From an uncultured Muribaculaceae bacterium (GTDB lineage Bacteria > Bacteroidota > Bacteroidia > Bacteroidales > Muribaculaceae), in NCBI GenBank assembly GCA_910587075.1, contig CAJUKE010000001.1, forward strand, positions 1-64,000: a stretch of 64,000 bases of DNA. Direction: 5' to 3'. Numbering within the stretch: the first letter of the stretch is position 1; the number at the start of each line of letters is the position of its first letter. The notes below the pieces were generated by a model. The model searched no databases, was not told the DNA's origin, and worked only from the letters and a program-made list of their open reading frames with translations. The position numbers and the translations under genes were made by a program. This document shows positions 1 through 7,923 of the stretch, one piece after another.

Positions 1-457
1 TGAAAGGATAGGTTCCTATAATCCGAACACTAATCCTGCTACAATCACTCTTAATTTCGAACGGGCTTTGTATTGGGTAAATGTGGGCGCCCAGCCCACC
101 GACACCGTCCGCTCCATCCTCTCCAACGAGGGTGTGCTCCTGATGAAGCACCTCCAGGGCGGCGTAAAGAAAGGCGCGTTTGACGAAGCCGAGGCTCAGC
201 GCCGCTTCGACGCATGGAAGGCTGAAAAGCAGAAGAGCGTCGACGCCATGAAGACCTCCATGGCTACCAAGAAGGAACTCGCCGCCAAGGAACGTCTCGA
301 AGCCGAAAAGGCTAAGAACGCCGCCAAGGCCGAAGAGGTAGCGAAGAAGAAAGCCGAACTCGCAGCCGCCAAAGCTGCTGAAGAGGCTGCCGCTGCCGCC
401 GCAGAGGCTCCCGCAGAGGAAGCTCCCGCTGCCGAAGAGGCTCCCGCCGCTGAATAA
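1..457 (+). CDS. rpsP: 30S ribosomal protein S16 (5' end outside window)
   Basis: Small-subunit ribosomal protein that helps assemble the 30S particle. The reading frame is open from base 2, so the start lies upstream of the window; about 151 residues are visible. The visible core begins ERIGSYNP and continues through the YWVNVGAQPTDTV segment typical of S16. After the core comes a charged helix and then a tail of about 50 residues made almost only of Ala, Glu, Lys and Pro, ending in repeats of the type EEAPAAE. Such tails are common in Bacteroidetes S16; the role is unknown. A strong hairpin terminator follows 49 bases downstream, so this is the end of its transcript. Identification is secure. 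Confidence 0.96.
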   Translation, partial: ERIGSYNPNTNPATITLNFERALYWVNVGAQPTDTVRSILSNEGVLLMKHLQGGVKKGAFDEAEAQRRFDAWKAEKQKSVDAMKTSMATKKELAAKERLEAEKAKNAAKAEEVAKKKAELAAAKAAEEAAAAAAEAPAEEAPAAEEAPAAE

Positions 458-505
458 GCGACACCTTCAAGGCCGACGCGGCTCCGATGCCGCAACGGAA
501 ACCAT

Positions 506-545
506 AACCGCCCCGACCGCTCACGCGGCCGGGGCGGTTTCTTTA
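506..545 (+). terminator. Rho-independent terminator after rpsP
   Basis: AACCGCCCCG pairs with CGGGGCGGTT around a GC-rich inner stem, followed by TTTCTTT. It lies between rpsP and the convergent efp. The remaining bases up to the efp terminator (about 546-710) show nothing I can name. Confidence 0.85.
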
Positions 546-710
546 TGTCCTTACGCCGCCAGTCCGCATTAGAAAATCAGCGAACGCAGACTTACATTAT
601 GGCTACTAATTAGCAGCGAATGCTCCGATACCGCAAAAAGGAATTTCGCAGGGGGCCATGATTGAGCGTCACTCAAATACCGCGCTCAGCCGCCAATCGC
701 GCGGAAGGGA

Positions 711-755
711 TAAAAATGCGGCCCCGCCGTCACCGATTGGTGGAAGCGGGGCCGC
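711..755 (-). terminator. Rho-independent terminator after efp
   Basis: Perfect 10-bp stem GCGGCCCCGC (718-727) with GCGGGGCCGC (746-755). On the minus strand the stem is followed by ATTTTTA, as expected for the end of efp. Confidence 0.8.
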
Positions 756-785
756 TATGGTTTTCAGCGTATCCTTTGCGGAGGC

Positions 786-1349
786 TTACTTCATGCGTTC
801 GAGGTAAGCACCGTTGCGGGTGTCGACACGCACTTTGTCGCCGATGTTGCAGAAGAGGGGCACGCGGATTTCGGCGCCGGTCTCAACGGTGGCGGGTTTG
901 AGGGTGTTGGTGGCGGTGTCACCCTTGATGCCGGGCTCGGTGTAGGTGATTTCGAGAACCACGTTGGCGGGGAGCTCGCAGGTGAGGATGGTTTCTGACT
1001 CAGCGTGAACCATAGCCTCGACGATGTCGCCCTCTTTGAGGAACTGCACGCCTTCGATGCTCTCGCCGGGGAGGGCGATCTGCTCGAAAGTCTCGGTGTG
1101 CATGAAGTTGTAGCCCATATCGTCCTTGTAGAGGTACTGGTAGGGGCGGCGCTCGATGCGCACCTCGTTGATCTTCACGCCGGAGTTCCAGGTTTTGTCG
1201 AGGATGCGGCCGGTCTTGACATTGCGGAGCTTGGTGCGGACGAAGGCGGGGCCTTTGCCGGGCTTAACGTGGAGGAATTCCACGATGAAGAAGTAGTTGC
1301 CGTCGATGTCGAGGCACATGCCGTTCTTGAAGTCAGCTGTTGTTGCCAT
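786..1349 (-). CDS. efp: elongation factor P
   Basis: Translation factor that binds between the P and E sites and helps the ribosome through polyproline stretches. The 187-residue length is standard. The KOW-like N-terminal domain carries the loop KPGKGPAF; its tip residue is the lysine before GPAF, so this is a lysine-type EF-P rather than an arginine type. The C-terminal OB domain ends with the family signature GDKVRVDTRNGAYLERMK. A good Bacteroidetes promoter lies about 60 bases upstream, and a hairpin terminator lies downstream, so the gene appears to be monocistronic. No modification enzyme gene is seen in the window. Confidence 0.97.
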   Translation of the reverse strand: MATTADFKNGMCLDIDGNYFFIVEFLHVKPGKGPAFVRTKLRNVKTGRILDKTWNSGVKINEVRIERRPYQYLYKDDMGYNFMHTETFEQIALPGESIEGVQFLKEGDIVEAMVHAESETILTCELPANVVLEITYTEPGIKGDTATNTLKPATVETGAEIRVPLFCNIGDKVRVDTRNGAYLERMK

Positions 1350-1410
1350 AAATTCGTTCTATATGAGTATATGTGTTGGTTTCGATGGATTCGCGCGCAT
1401 TGCGCGACCG

Positions 1411-1441
1411 CGAAGTTAGGAATTTTCCGCCAAACGGCAAA
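1411..1441 (-). promoter_or_regulatory. promoter of efp
   Basis: Minus-strand TTTG (complement of 1438-1441), 19 bases, then TAACTTCG (complement of 1411-1418). This matches the Bacteroidetes -33/-7 pattern and predicts a leader of about 55 bases. Confidence 0.65.
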
Positions 1442-1511
1442 ACCGCCGTCGGCCACCGACATAGGAAGAGCGCCGATTACCCCTTATTTTTTGAACAGAT
1501 TGATAATTTGG

Positions 1512-1543
1512 ATTGGTAATGTTGCGGATTTAGCGTAAATTTG
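1512..1543 (+). promoter_or_regulatory. promoter of ftsK
   Basis: ATTG at 1512-1515, 20 bases, then TAAATTTG at 1536-1543; about 60 bases of leader before the ftsK start. Confidence 0.5.
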
Positions 1544-1607
1544 CAATTTAGAAACTGTTTAAACAAACTCTCAATCCGCCACGCGACCCAACACCGCCAA
1601 TATCCAG

Positions 1608-4520
1608 ATGGACGATTATAATTTCTCACCCGACGGGGTCGACTACGACCCCGACCTGCTTATGCCGGACCCCGACCGGGGCGCCCGGCGAAGGGCTTAC
1701 TCCGATGAGCCGGCCCGACGACCCCACGATTCCGACCGCCTGCGGCAGCATCCCGCCGAGGAAACCGCCGCGCCGCGCCGCAAAGAGGCGCCTCGGCGAC
1801 AGAGCGAGGCTCCGCTAGGCCGCGCCGCCGCCCCCGAGGCCGAACGCCGCCAGAGCAGGCCGCGCAAAGCCGCCGCGGCCCGCCCCGCGGAAACCGCCCG
1901 GAGCTTCGGCAACCCATTCAAGGGGATATGGAACTTCCTTTGCGACAAGCGCACCCACGCCGTGGCCGGTGTGGCGCTAATATGCCTGGCGCTCTATATA
2001 GTGGTGACCGCCATATCCTTCATACGCTTCGGAGGAAGCGACCAGAGCGTCGTGACCTCGATGGACATCCCGGAAATCGCCGCTGGAGCCGCCAAGGTTA
2101 AGAACCACGGTGGACCGCTCGGCGCGGCTCTCGCCCAATCGGTTTTCGCCCAGGGACTCGGGCTCGGATCGCTGGCGCTGATCGTGTATCTCGCGGTCAT
2201 CGGCCTCGGACTTATGGGGCTGCGCCGCTGCCATTTCTGGTCGGCCACGTTCAAGACCCTGCTTGTAGGCATCACGGTCTCGATAGTGCTCGGGCTGGTA
2301 AGCCTCTGGCTCGGACTCGACTCCAACCTCGGAGGCACCCACGGGCGCTACGTCAACCTCGTGGTGCAGAGCTATGCCGACTGGATCGGGGCGCTGCTGC
2401 TCAGCCTGTTGCTCGTGGCAGCCGTCATATACGTCTATATCAACGACCTGGTTAAGCTCTACAATAAATACGCCGCGCTGCGCCGCGCCCGCCGCGAACG
2501 GGCCGAACAGGAGCGCCTCGAACAGGAGGAAGCCCGCCGCAGGGCACGCGAGGCCATGGAGCATTCCGAACTGAACTCCGAGCACGAGGCCGAACCTGCC
2601 GAAGAGCCCGCCGGGGAGGACGACCCGTTCGATGAGTCACCCGTGGCCGAAGAGGTAGGGTTCGACGACTCCCCGAGCGAGGAAGCGTTCCCCGAGTCAT
2701 ATCCCGCCGCACCGGTTGCCGCAGCAACTGAGCCCGCGTATGACGCACCGGTGAACGACGCGACCGAGGATGACGCACGCGGCGATGACGCACCAGATAG
2801 CCCCTCCGAAGAAGCTGAGGAGGAAGTTATCGCCAGGGCCGCATACGAGACACCCTCCGACGCGGTCTCGACCCAACATAGCGAGGAGGAGACGGAGGAG
2901 GCTGACACCGACGACGACCAGCCTGCGGCGCAGACTCCGGCCCGCACCGCCGAAATATCCGACCCGGGCTTCGAGGTGTACTCCACCGAGATTGAGAAGG
3001 CCGACGTGCGCGAGCAGGAGCTCTACGACCCTACCGCCGAACTTTCAAGGTACCGCCCGCCGTCGCTCGACCTGCTCCACGAGGCTTCGAAAAAGGGAAC
3101 CTCGGTCGACCGCGAGGAACAGGAGGAGAACAAGGAGAAAATCACCAAGACCCTCAACGACTACGGCATACAGATTTCCCACATCGAGGCCACTGTAGGC
3201 CCGACGGTGACGCTCTACGAGATAATTCCCGCCGAAGGTGTGCGCATCGCGAAAATACGCCGACTGGAGGATGATATCGCAATGAGCCTCGCGGCCCTCG
3301 GCATACGAATCATCGCACCGATTCCCGGCAAGGGCACAATCGGCATCGAGGTCCCCAATAAGGACCCGCAGATGGTGTCGATGCGCTCGATTCTTGAATC
3401 GAAAGCCTACCAGGAATGCCGCCACAAACTGCCGATGGCTCTCGGAGCGACTATCTCCAACGAGGTATACATAGCCGACCTCGCCAAGATGCCCCACCTG
3501 CTCGTGGCCGGTGCGACGGGCATGGGTAAATCGGTGGGTCTCAACGCCATCATCGCGTCGCTGCTTTACCGCAAGCATCCGGCCGAACTGAAATTCGTGC
3601 TCATCGACCCCAAGATGGTTGAGTTCAGCCTCTACGGCGTGCTCGAACGCCATTTCCTGGCCAAACTCCCCGACGAGGAGGACGCCGTTGTGACGGATAT
3701 GGACAAGGTGGTGCGCACGCTCAACTCCCTCTGCGTCGAGATGGACCAGCGCTATATGCTCCTCCGCGACGCCAACGTGCGCTCAATCACCGAGTACAAC
3801 GAGCGCTTCGTCAAGCGCATGCTCAACCCCGAAAAGGGTCACCGCTACCTCCCCTACATCGTTATGATAGTCGACGAGTTCGCCGACCTCATAATGACAG
3901 CCGGCAAGCAGGTGGAGACGCCCATAGCCCGCATCGCGCAGAAAGCCCGCGCGGTAGGTATGCACATGATCGTGGCCACACAGCGCCCCTCAACCAATGT
4001 GATAACCGGCATAATCAAGGCCAACTTCCCGGGCCGAATCGCCTTCCGCGTGGCGCAGATGGTCGACTCGAAGACCATCCTCGACCGCTCCGGGGCCAAC
4101 CAGCTGATTGGCCGCGGCGATATGCTCTTCTCCCACAACGGTTCGATGGACCGCGTGCAGTGCGCCTTCATCGACACCGACGAGGTTGAAGCAATCTGCC
4201 AGCACATCGACTCCCAGGCGGGATACGAGCACGCCTACTACCTCCCCGAGCCTATTATGGAGGATGCCGACGGAGCCGCCGCGGTGAACCTATCGGAGCG
4301 CGATTCGTTATTCGAGGAAGCGGCCCGCTTCGTGATCACCTCGGGCATTGCCTCAACCTCCTCGCTGCAACGCCGCTACTCGATCGGCTACAACCGCGCC
4401 GGAAAAATCATGGACCAGCTCGAAGCCTCGGGCGTCGTAGGGCCGAGCGTCGGCGGCAAGCCCCGCCAGGTGCTCGTCGACACCATCGGGCTGGAACGCG
4501 TACTGCAAACCGAAATCTGA
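1608..4520 (+). CDS. ftsK: DNA translocase FtsK/SpoIIIE
   Basis: Septum-located ATP-driven DNA pump that clears and aligns the chromosome termini during division. The 970-residue protein has a basic, Arg/Pro-rich cytoplasmic start, four membrane segments at roughly residues 113-280, a long acidic linker of about 200 residues rich in Glu, Asp, Ala and Pro, and then the RecA-like motor. Walker A is GATGMGKS near residue 635, and Walker B is IVMIVDEFAD. The C-terminal winged-helix gamma domain (around 900-965) would read KOPS-like DNA signals. The ATG start follows a Bacteroidetes promoter. The LolA-like gene and trxB follow closely on the same strand, 8 and 33 bases apart, suggesting one operon. 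The family call is secure; the linker is longer than in model FtsK/SpoIIIE motors. Confidence 0.96.
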   Translation: MDDYNFSPDGVDYDPDLLMPDPDRGARRRAYSDEPARRPHDSDRLRQHPAEETAAPRRKEAPRRQSEAPLGRAAAPEAERRQSRPRKAAAARPAETARSFGNPFKGIWNFLCDKRTHAVAGVALICLALYIVVTAISFIRFGGSDQSVVTSMDIPEIAAGAAKVKNHGGPLGAALAQSVFAQGLGLGSLALIVYLAVIGLGLMGLRRCHFWSATFKTLLVGITVSIVLGLVSLWLGLDSNLGGTHGRYVNLVVQSYADWIGALLLSLLLVAAVIYVYINDLVKLYNKYAALRRARRERAEQERLEQEEARRRAREAMEHSELNSEHEAEPAEEPAGEDDPFDESPVAEEVGFDDSPSEEAFPESYPAAPVAAATEPAYDAPVNDATEDDARGDDAPDSPSEEAEEEVIARAAYETPSDAVSTQHSEEETEEADTDDDQPAAQTPARTAEISDPGFEVYSTEIEKADVREQELYDPTAELSRYRPPSLDLLHEASKKGTSVDREEQEENKEKITKTLNDYGIQISHIEATVGPTVTLYEIIPAEGVRIAKIRRLEDDIAMSLAALGIRIIAPIPGKGTIGIEVPNKDPQMVSMRSILESKAYQECRHKLPMALGATISNEVYIADLAKMPHLLVAGATGMGKSVGLNAIIASLLYRKHPAELKFVLIDPKMVEFSLYGVLERHFLAKLPDEEDAVVTDMDKVVRTLNSLCVEMDQRYMLLRDANVRSITEYNERFVKRMLNPEKGHRYLPYIVMIVDEFADLIMTAGKQVETPIARIAQKARAVGMHMIVATQRPSTNVITGIIKANFPGRIAFRVAQMVDSKTILDRSGANQLIGRGDMLFSHNGSMDRVQCAFIDTDEVEAICQHIDSQAGYEHAYYLPEPIMEDADGAAAVNLSERDSLFEEAARFVITSGIASTSSLQRRYSIGYNRAGKIMDQLEASGVVGPSVGGKPRQVLVDTIGLERVLQTEI

Positions 4521-4528
4521 CAACAATT

Positions 4529-5155
4529 ATGATAAAGAAAATAGCATTATTGCTGGCCGTACTGGCCCTGTCGCTCCCCTGCCCCTCCGCCGCCTCGGCT
4601 GCAAAGAAACCGGCGGCGCAGGTGGTGGCCGCCATCGCCAACGCCGTAAGCAAGGCTCCGGCCATCGAAACGGCTTTCACCATAAGCCGCGACGGGGGAA
4701 AACCCACCTCCGGCAACGCCGTGATACAGGGCCGGATGTTCACCCTCTCACTCCCCGGATTCCGCTCGTGGTTCGACGGCAAGACCCAATGGACTTACTC
4801 CGAGGACGCCGCCGAGGTCAACGTGACCGAACCGACACCCGCGGAACTCGCCGAGAGCAATCCGCTGACCATAATCACGACCAACGCCGCCAACTGCTCG
4901 GCCCGCCGACTCGAAGCCGCCGCTGGAACCGACAAGGTCGAGCTTAAGCCCACGGCAAAGAGCGCGTTCCGCAAGGCGGTGGTCACCTCCGACGCCGCCA
5001 CGAACTTTCCCAAGGAGATAGTCGTTACAATGGATGACGGCTCCACAGCCGTCATACGCTTCACCTCTATGAAGAAAGTGGCGAAAAAGCCTGAGTCGCA
5101 TTTTCGCTACGCCAAGACTATGATCCCCTCGGCGAGGGTCGTTGACCTGCGCTGA
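4529..5155 (+). CDS. LolA-like outer-membrane lipoprotein carrier
   Basis: Predicted periplasmic chaperone that ferries lipoproteins or other lipids to the outer membrane. It has 208 residues with a clear signal peptide (MIKKIALLLAVLALSLPCPS, cleavage near the following Ala-rich stretch). The rest fits the LolA fold: GNAVIQGRMFTLSLPG followed by WFDGKTQWTYSED, the typical strand-turn-strand around the Trp-Tyr motif. It starts 8 bases after ftsK and is followed by trxB, an order I believe is common in Bacteroidales. Because Bacteroidetes carry several divergent LolA-like proteins, I call the fold rather than the exact cargo. Confidence 0.78.
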   Translation: MIKKIALLLAVLALSLPCPSAASAAKKPAAQVVAAIANAVSKAPAIETAFTISRDGGKPTSGNAVIQGRMFTLSLPGFRSWFDGKTQWTYSEDAAEVNVTEPTPAELAESNPLTIITTNAANCSARRLEAAAGTDKVELKPTAKSAFRKAVVTSDAATNFPKEIVVTMDDGSTAVIRFTSMKKVAKKPESHFRYAKTMIPSARVVDLR

Positions 5156-5188
5156 GCAACAGAAACTGACACAAAACACTCCCCAGCA

Positions 5189-6130
5189 ATGAACGAAAAA
5201 CCTATCTCCTGCGCCATCATAGGCGCGGGTCCCGCGGGATACACCGCCGCTATCTACGCTTCACGAGCCAACCTCTCGCCCGTGCTCTTTGAAGGGATGC
5301 AGCCAGGAGGCCAGCTGACCACCACCACCGAGGTCGAGAACTTCCCCGGTTACCCCCAGGGGGTCAACGGCCCGGAAATGATGGGGCATCTGCGCGAGCA
5401 GGCGCTCCGCTTCGGCACCGACATTCGCACCAAGGTGATCGCCGACGTTGATTTCAACACCCGTCCGTTCAAACTGACTACCGACTCGGGCGAGGTTGTC
5501 GAGGCGCTCACCGTGATAATCGCCACCGGCGCTTCGGCCCGTTACCTCGGCCTCCCCGACGAGCAGAAGTATCTCGGTATGGGCGTATCAGCCTGCGCGA
5601 CGTGCGACGGCTTCTTCTACCGCGGCCGCCGCGTGGCTGTCGTAGGCGGGGGTGACACCGCGTGCGAGGAAGCACTCTACCTTTCGACAATCGCCAAGGA
5701 GGTGTTCCTGATTGTGCGCAAGCCCTATCTCCGCGCCTCGAAGGTGATGCAGAACCGCCTTACCGAGGCTCCCAACATCACCATACTTTACAACACAGTA
5801 ACCGAAGGTCTCTACGGCGAGGAGGTGCTCGAAGGCGCCCGCCTCGTTGAGAACGCGGCGACCGACACCGAACGCCGCTACGAGCTCCCCATCGACGGCT
5901 TCTTCCTGGCAATCGGCCACACGCCCAACACCACCCTCTTCGAAGGGAAGCTCGCTCTCGACGAACAGGGGTATATCGTGGTCAACTCACCCTCGACCCG
6001 CACGAGCGTGCCAGGCGTGTTCGCCGCCGGCGATGTCGCCGACCCCTTCTACCGCCAGGCCATCAACGCCGCTGGTTCGGGTTGCCGCGCCGCTCTCGAC
6101 GCCGACCGTTTCCTTCAGGAACTCCGCTGA
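5189..6130 (+). CDS. trxB: thioredoxin-disulfide reductase
   Basis: Flavoprotein that passes NADPH electrons to thioredoxin in the cytoplasm. It has 313 residues, the usual length. The FAD-binding motif GAGPAGYTAA is at the N-terminus, the redox pair is CATC (near residues 136-139) followed by DGFFYRGRRVAVVGGGDTA, which is the NADPH-binding site, and the FAD motif near the C-terminus is VFAAGDVADPFYRQ. It is the last gene of the ftsK cluster and ends in a strong terminator. A thioredoxin gene lies 1.3 kb away on the other strand, so the partner may be local, though cells usually have several. Confidence 0.96.
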   Translation: MNEKPISCAIIGAGPAGYTAAIYASRANLSPVLFEGMQPGGQLTTTTEVENFPGYPQGVNGPEMMGHLREQALRFGTDIRTKVIADVDFNTRPFKLTTDSGEVVEALTVIIATGASARYLGLPDEQKYLGMGVSACATCDGFFYRGRRVAVVGGGDTACEEALYLSTIAKEVFLIVRKPYLRASKVMQNRLTEAPNITILYNTVTEGLYGEEVLEGARLVENAATDTERRYELPIDGFFLAIGHTPNTTLFEGKLALDEQGYIVVNSPSTRTSVPGVFAAGDVADPFYRQAINAAGSGCRAALDADRFLQELR

Positions 6131-6150
6131 ATACTACGTCACCCAAACAG

Positions 6151-6201
6151 CGATTCCGCTTTCGCCAGGCAATGACCGGCGAAAGCGGAATCGTTGTTTT
6201 T
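6151..6201 (+). terminator. Rho-independent terminator after trxB
   Basis: A perfect 16-bp stem, CGATTCCGCTTTCGCC with GGCGAAAGCGGAATCG, is followed by TTGTTTTT. It is the strongest hairpin in this part of the window. Confidence 0.93.
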
Positions 6202-6212
6202 ACGTTGACTCA

Positions 6213-6353
6213 TTATCTCTTTGGTACTGATGACGACCCCTTGGAGGCCCCTTCGGATGACTGCGGAAGGGATGTGCGCTTCGAGCCGAGTCGGATATTG
6301 TTAAGCTCGGCGGCTGTCAGGGGCTTAGCTCCGGGGATTGATGGTAGTTTCAT
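6213..6353 (-). CDS. short peptide ORF with double-glycine-like leader motif
   Basis: A 46-codon ORF too short for routine calling. It begins MKLPSIPGAKP, continues with LTAAELNNIRLG, then a 23-residue tail rich in Ser, Lys and Gly with no cysteine. The middle segment resembles the LxxxElxxIxGG leader end of Bacteroidetes peptides that are cut and exported by C39-type peptidases; here the pair is LG instead of GG. The ORF lies 57 bases downstream of the C39-like/VKOR gene on the same strand, behind the thioredoxin gene, so it could be the last gene of that operon. Seen directly: the open frame, the motif and the position. Inferred: that it is translated and exported. It could be a chance ORF. 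Confidence 0.42.
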   Translation of the reverse strand: MKLPSIPGAKPLTAAELNNIRLGSKRTSLPQSSEGASKGSSSVPKR

Positions 6354-6410
6354 AAGAGGGTCAGGATTAGCTTGAAATTAACGAAAACCGGTTGGATTAT
6401 CACGAAAGCG

Positions 6411-7409
6411 CTATTCCGGCGACTTCAGGAGCGGCGACAGGCGGTTTAGGAGTAGTAGAACCACCAGATATGAGGCGCCGAGCACGAACGTCGGCATACG
6501 CAACGGGAACATATCCGAGAGGTATCCGCCGCCAAGGTAGCAGAAGAATTCAAGCCAGAGTGTGGCCTGGACGCACAGGCAAAGTGTACACCATTTGCCT
6601 ATGCGGAATTTCTGATACCACACGCTCCACAACGAGAACGGCAGACAGCAGAGATTGCACAAGGCGAGACTCCCCGCGGCGCCGGGAAACACGAGCAGAC
6701 AGAGAAGCGACACGGAGAAATACGCGAAGCCCACCTCGCTCCAACTAAATATGCCGAAGAAGGTGGAGGCTTTGGTGCTTAGAACACTGTCGCAACCCCC
6801 TTCGTCGATTACGCGGCAAACGGCGTCGGCTTTGGGGTTGTGAATGCGCAGCGATTTCTGCATAAGCAGAAACGTAACATAAAGCCCTCCGAGGTCGAGC
6901 AGTGTCAGAAGCGCCAAAGGGAGCCTGGTATATATCCCGTTGCTGATAAGCAAATAGAGAAACAGGAACAGCACACCCGCCGCGAGACATACGCGTTTGG
7001 CCGCGGATGCCAGCTCAAGCATTCTGTGCGACCGATAACCCGGCTCGCACGCCGCGGAGGAACTCTCGAACAGGAGGAAATCGCCGGTGCAACGGCGGGA
7101 AAACTCGTCAAGCGGCACTCTCGATATGGATTTCCCATCAACGGCTAATTCCGCGACGCCGTCAGCAATAGAGCCAACAATCACCGTCCCCGACGAAGTA
7201 GCCGCCAAAAACGGAACGGGGAGTAGCCCGATGGCCGTTTTGTCAGCCAAGCGGACCCCGCCAGCTTCCACACCGTACTCTTCCAAGAGTTTATTCAAGC
7301 CGAACCACGACTTAAAGCTCATCGAGCAGAAGCGCTCGCGGGAGTACGCCGCGGTGTGTGGCACGCCGAGAAGACTCAGCAGACGGTTGAAAGTGTCAGG
7401 GGACTGCAT
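6411..7409 (-). CDS. C39-like/vitamin K epoxide reductase (VKOR) membrane thiol oxidase
   Basis: Membrane protein predicted to make disulfides in the envelope by passing electrons from thiols to quinone. Residues 1-115 resemble the C39-like peptidase domain often fused to VKOR in Bacteroidetes, but no convincing catalytic Cys/His set is visible. After a membrane segment near 138-158 comes the VKOR bundle. The loop cysteine pair is C198 and C206, with the canonical spacing of eight, and the quinone-side pair is C274-T-L-C277. Many Bacteroidetes relatives carry a C-terminal thioredoxin domain; this 332-residue form ends right after the last membrane helix, while a separate thioredoxin gene lies 33 bases upstream. 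The pair most likely acts together. Confidence 0.82.
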   Translation of the reverse strand: MQSPDTFNRLLSLLGVPHTAAYSRERFCSMSFKSWFGLNKLLEEYGVEAGGVRLADKTAIGLLPVPFLAATSSGTVIVGSIADGVAELAVDGKSISRVPLDEFSRRCTGDFLLFESSSAACEPGYRSHRMLELASAAKRVCLAAGVLFLFLYLLISNGIYTRLPLALLTLLDLGGLYVTFLLMQKSLRIHNPKADAVCRVIDEGGCDSVLSTKASTFFGIFSWSEVGFAYFSVSLLCLLVFPGAAGSLALCNLCCLPFSLWSVWYQKFRIGKWCTLCLCVQATLWLEFFCYLGGGYLSDMFPLRMPTFVLGASYLVVLLLLNRLSPLLKSPE

Positions 7410-7442
7410 ATCTCTGTCGATAGATTACGGATATGGGTCGCT

Positions 7443-7754
7443 TTAACGAAGCGCCGCCTCGACACGGGCAAGAAGAGCCTCGCCGTCAAGTTCGCCAGTA
7501 TGGCGCCATACCTCCTCGCCGCGGCGGTAAACTATGAATGTCGGAATCGACTGCACCTCGACCTTCGCGGCGAGTTCCTGGTCGCGGTCAATATCGTACT
7601 GCGCCACCACGGCCCTCCCCTCAAGAAGTTCGCGCACCTGTGCAACCACGGGCATCATCTTCTGGCAATGGGGGCACCATGTAGCGTAAAATTCCGTCAG
7701 AGCGGCGGGTGCAGCTTCGATTTTGGCAATGTATGCTTCGTAAGTAGTAGTCAT
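7443..7754 (-). CDS. thioredoxin-fold protein with WCPHC active site
   Basis: Single-domain thioredoxin of 103 residues without a signal peptide. The redox site is W26-C27-P28-H29-C30. The CPHC pair is the one usually found in DsbA-type oxidases, not the CGPC of a reducing thioredoxin. The cis-proline is in QSIPTFIVY. It starts the minus-strand run trx - VKOR - short peptide. As the sequence stands the protein would stay in the cytoplasm, which makes a direct role as partner of the envelope VKOR less obvious, unless the start lies elsewhere. The thioredoxin fold is certain; the redox direction is not. Confidence 0.88.
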   Translation of the reverse strand: MTTTYEAYIAKIEAAPAALTEFYATWCPHCQKMMPVVAQVRELLEGRAVVAQYDIDRDQELAAKVEVQSIPTFIVYRRGEEVWRHTGELDGEALLARVEAALR

Positions 7755-7901
7755 TTCTAAGTTGATTTAAATTATATTTCAACTTTGAAAACAACCGCGA
7801 GCCCCCGGGAGTTCCCCGCCCCCGCCGATTTAAACATATTTATGGCTCGACCGAATACAAACACCACTTAGCCGCCGCTATGCTGTATCAAAACATTTTC
7901 G

Positions 7902-7909
7902 TAATTTCG
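7902..7909 (+). promoter_or_regulatory. -7 box before the TPR regulator
   Basis: TAATTTCG lies 14 bases before the ATG at 7924, with AAAGGA between as a possible ribosome site. No clear TTTG is found at -33. Confidence 0.4.
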
Positions 7910-7923
7910 CAAATAAAGGAATT

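Noticed and set aside
6202..6410. tRNA-like GTTCGAG-type stretch near 6280
   Set aside because: There is no acceptor stem or anticodon arm; the bases are explained by the short ORF on the minus strand.
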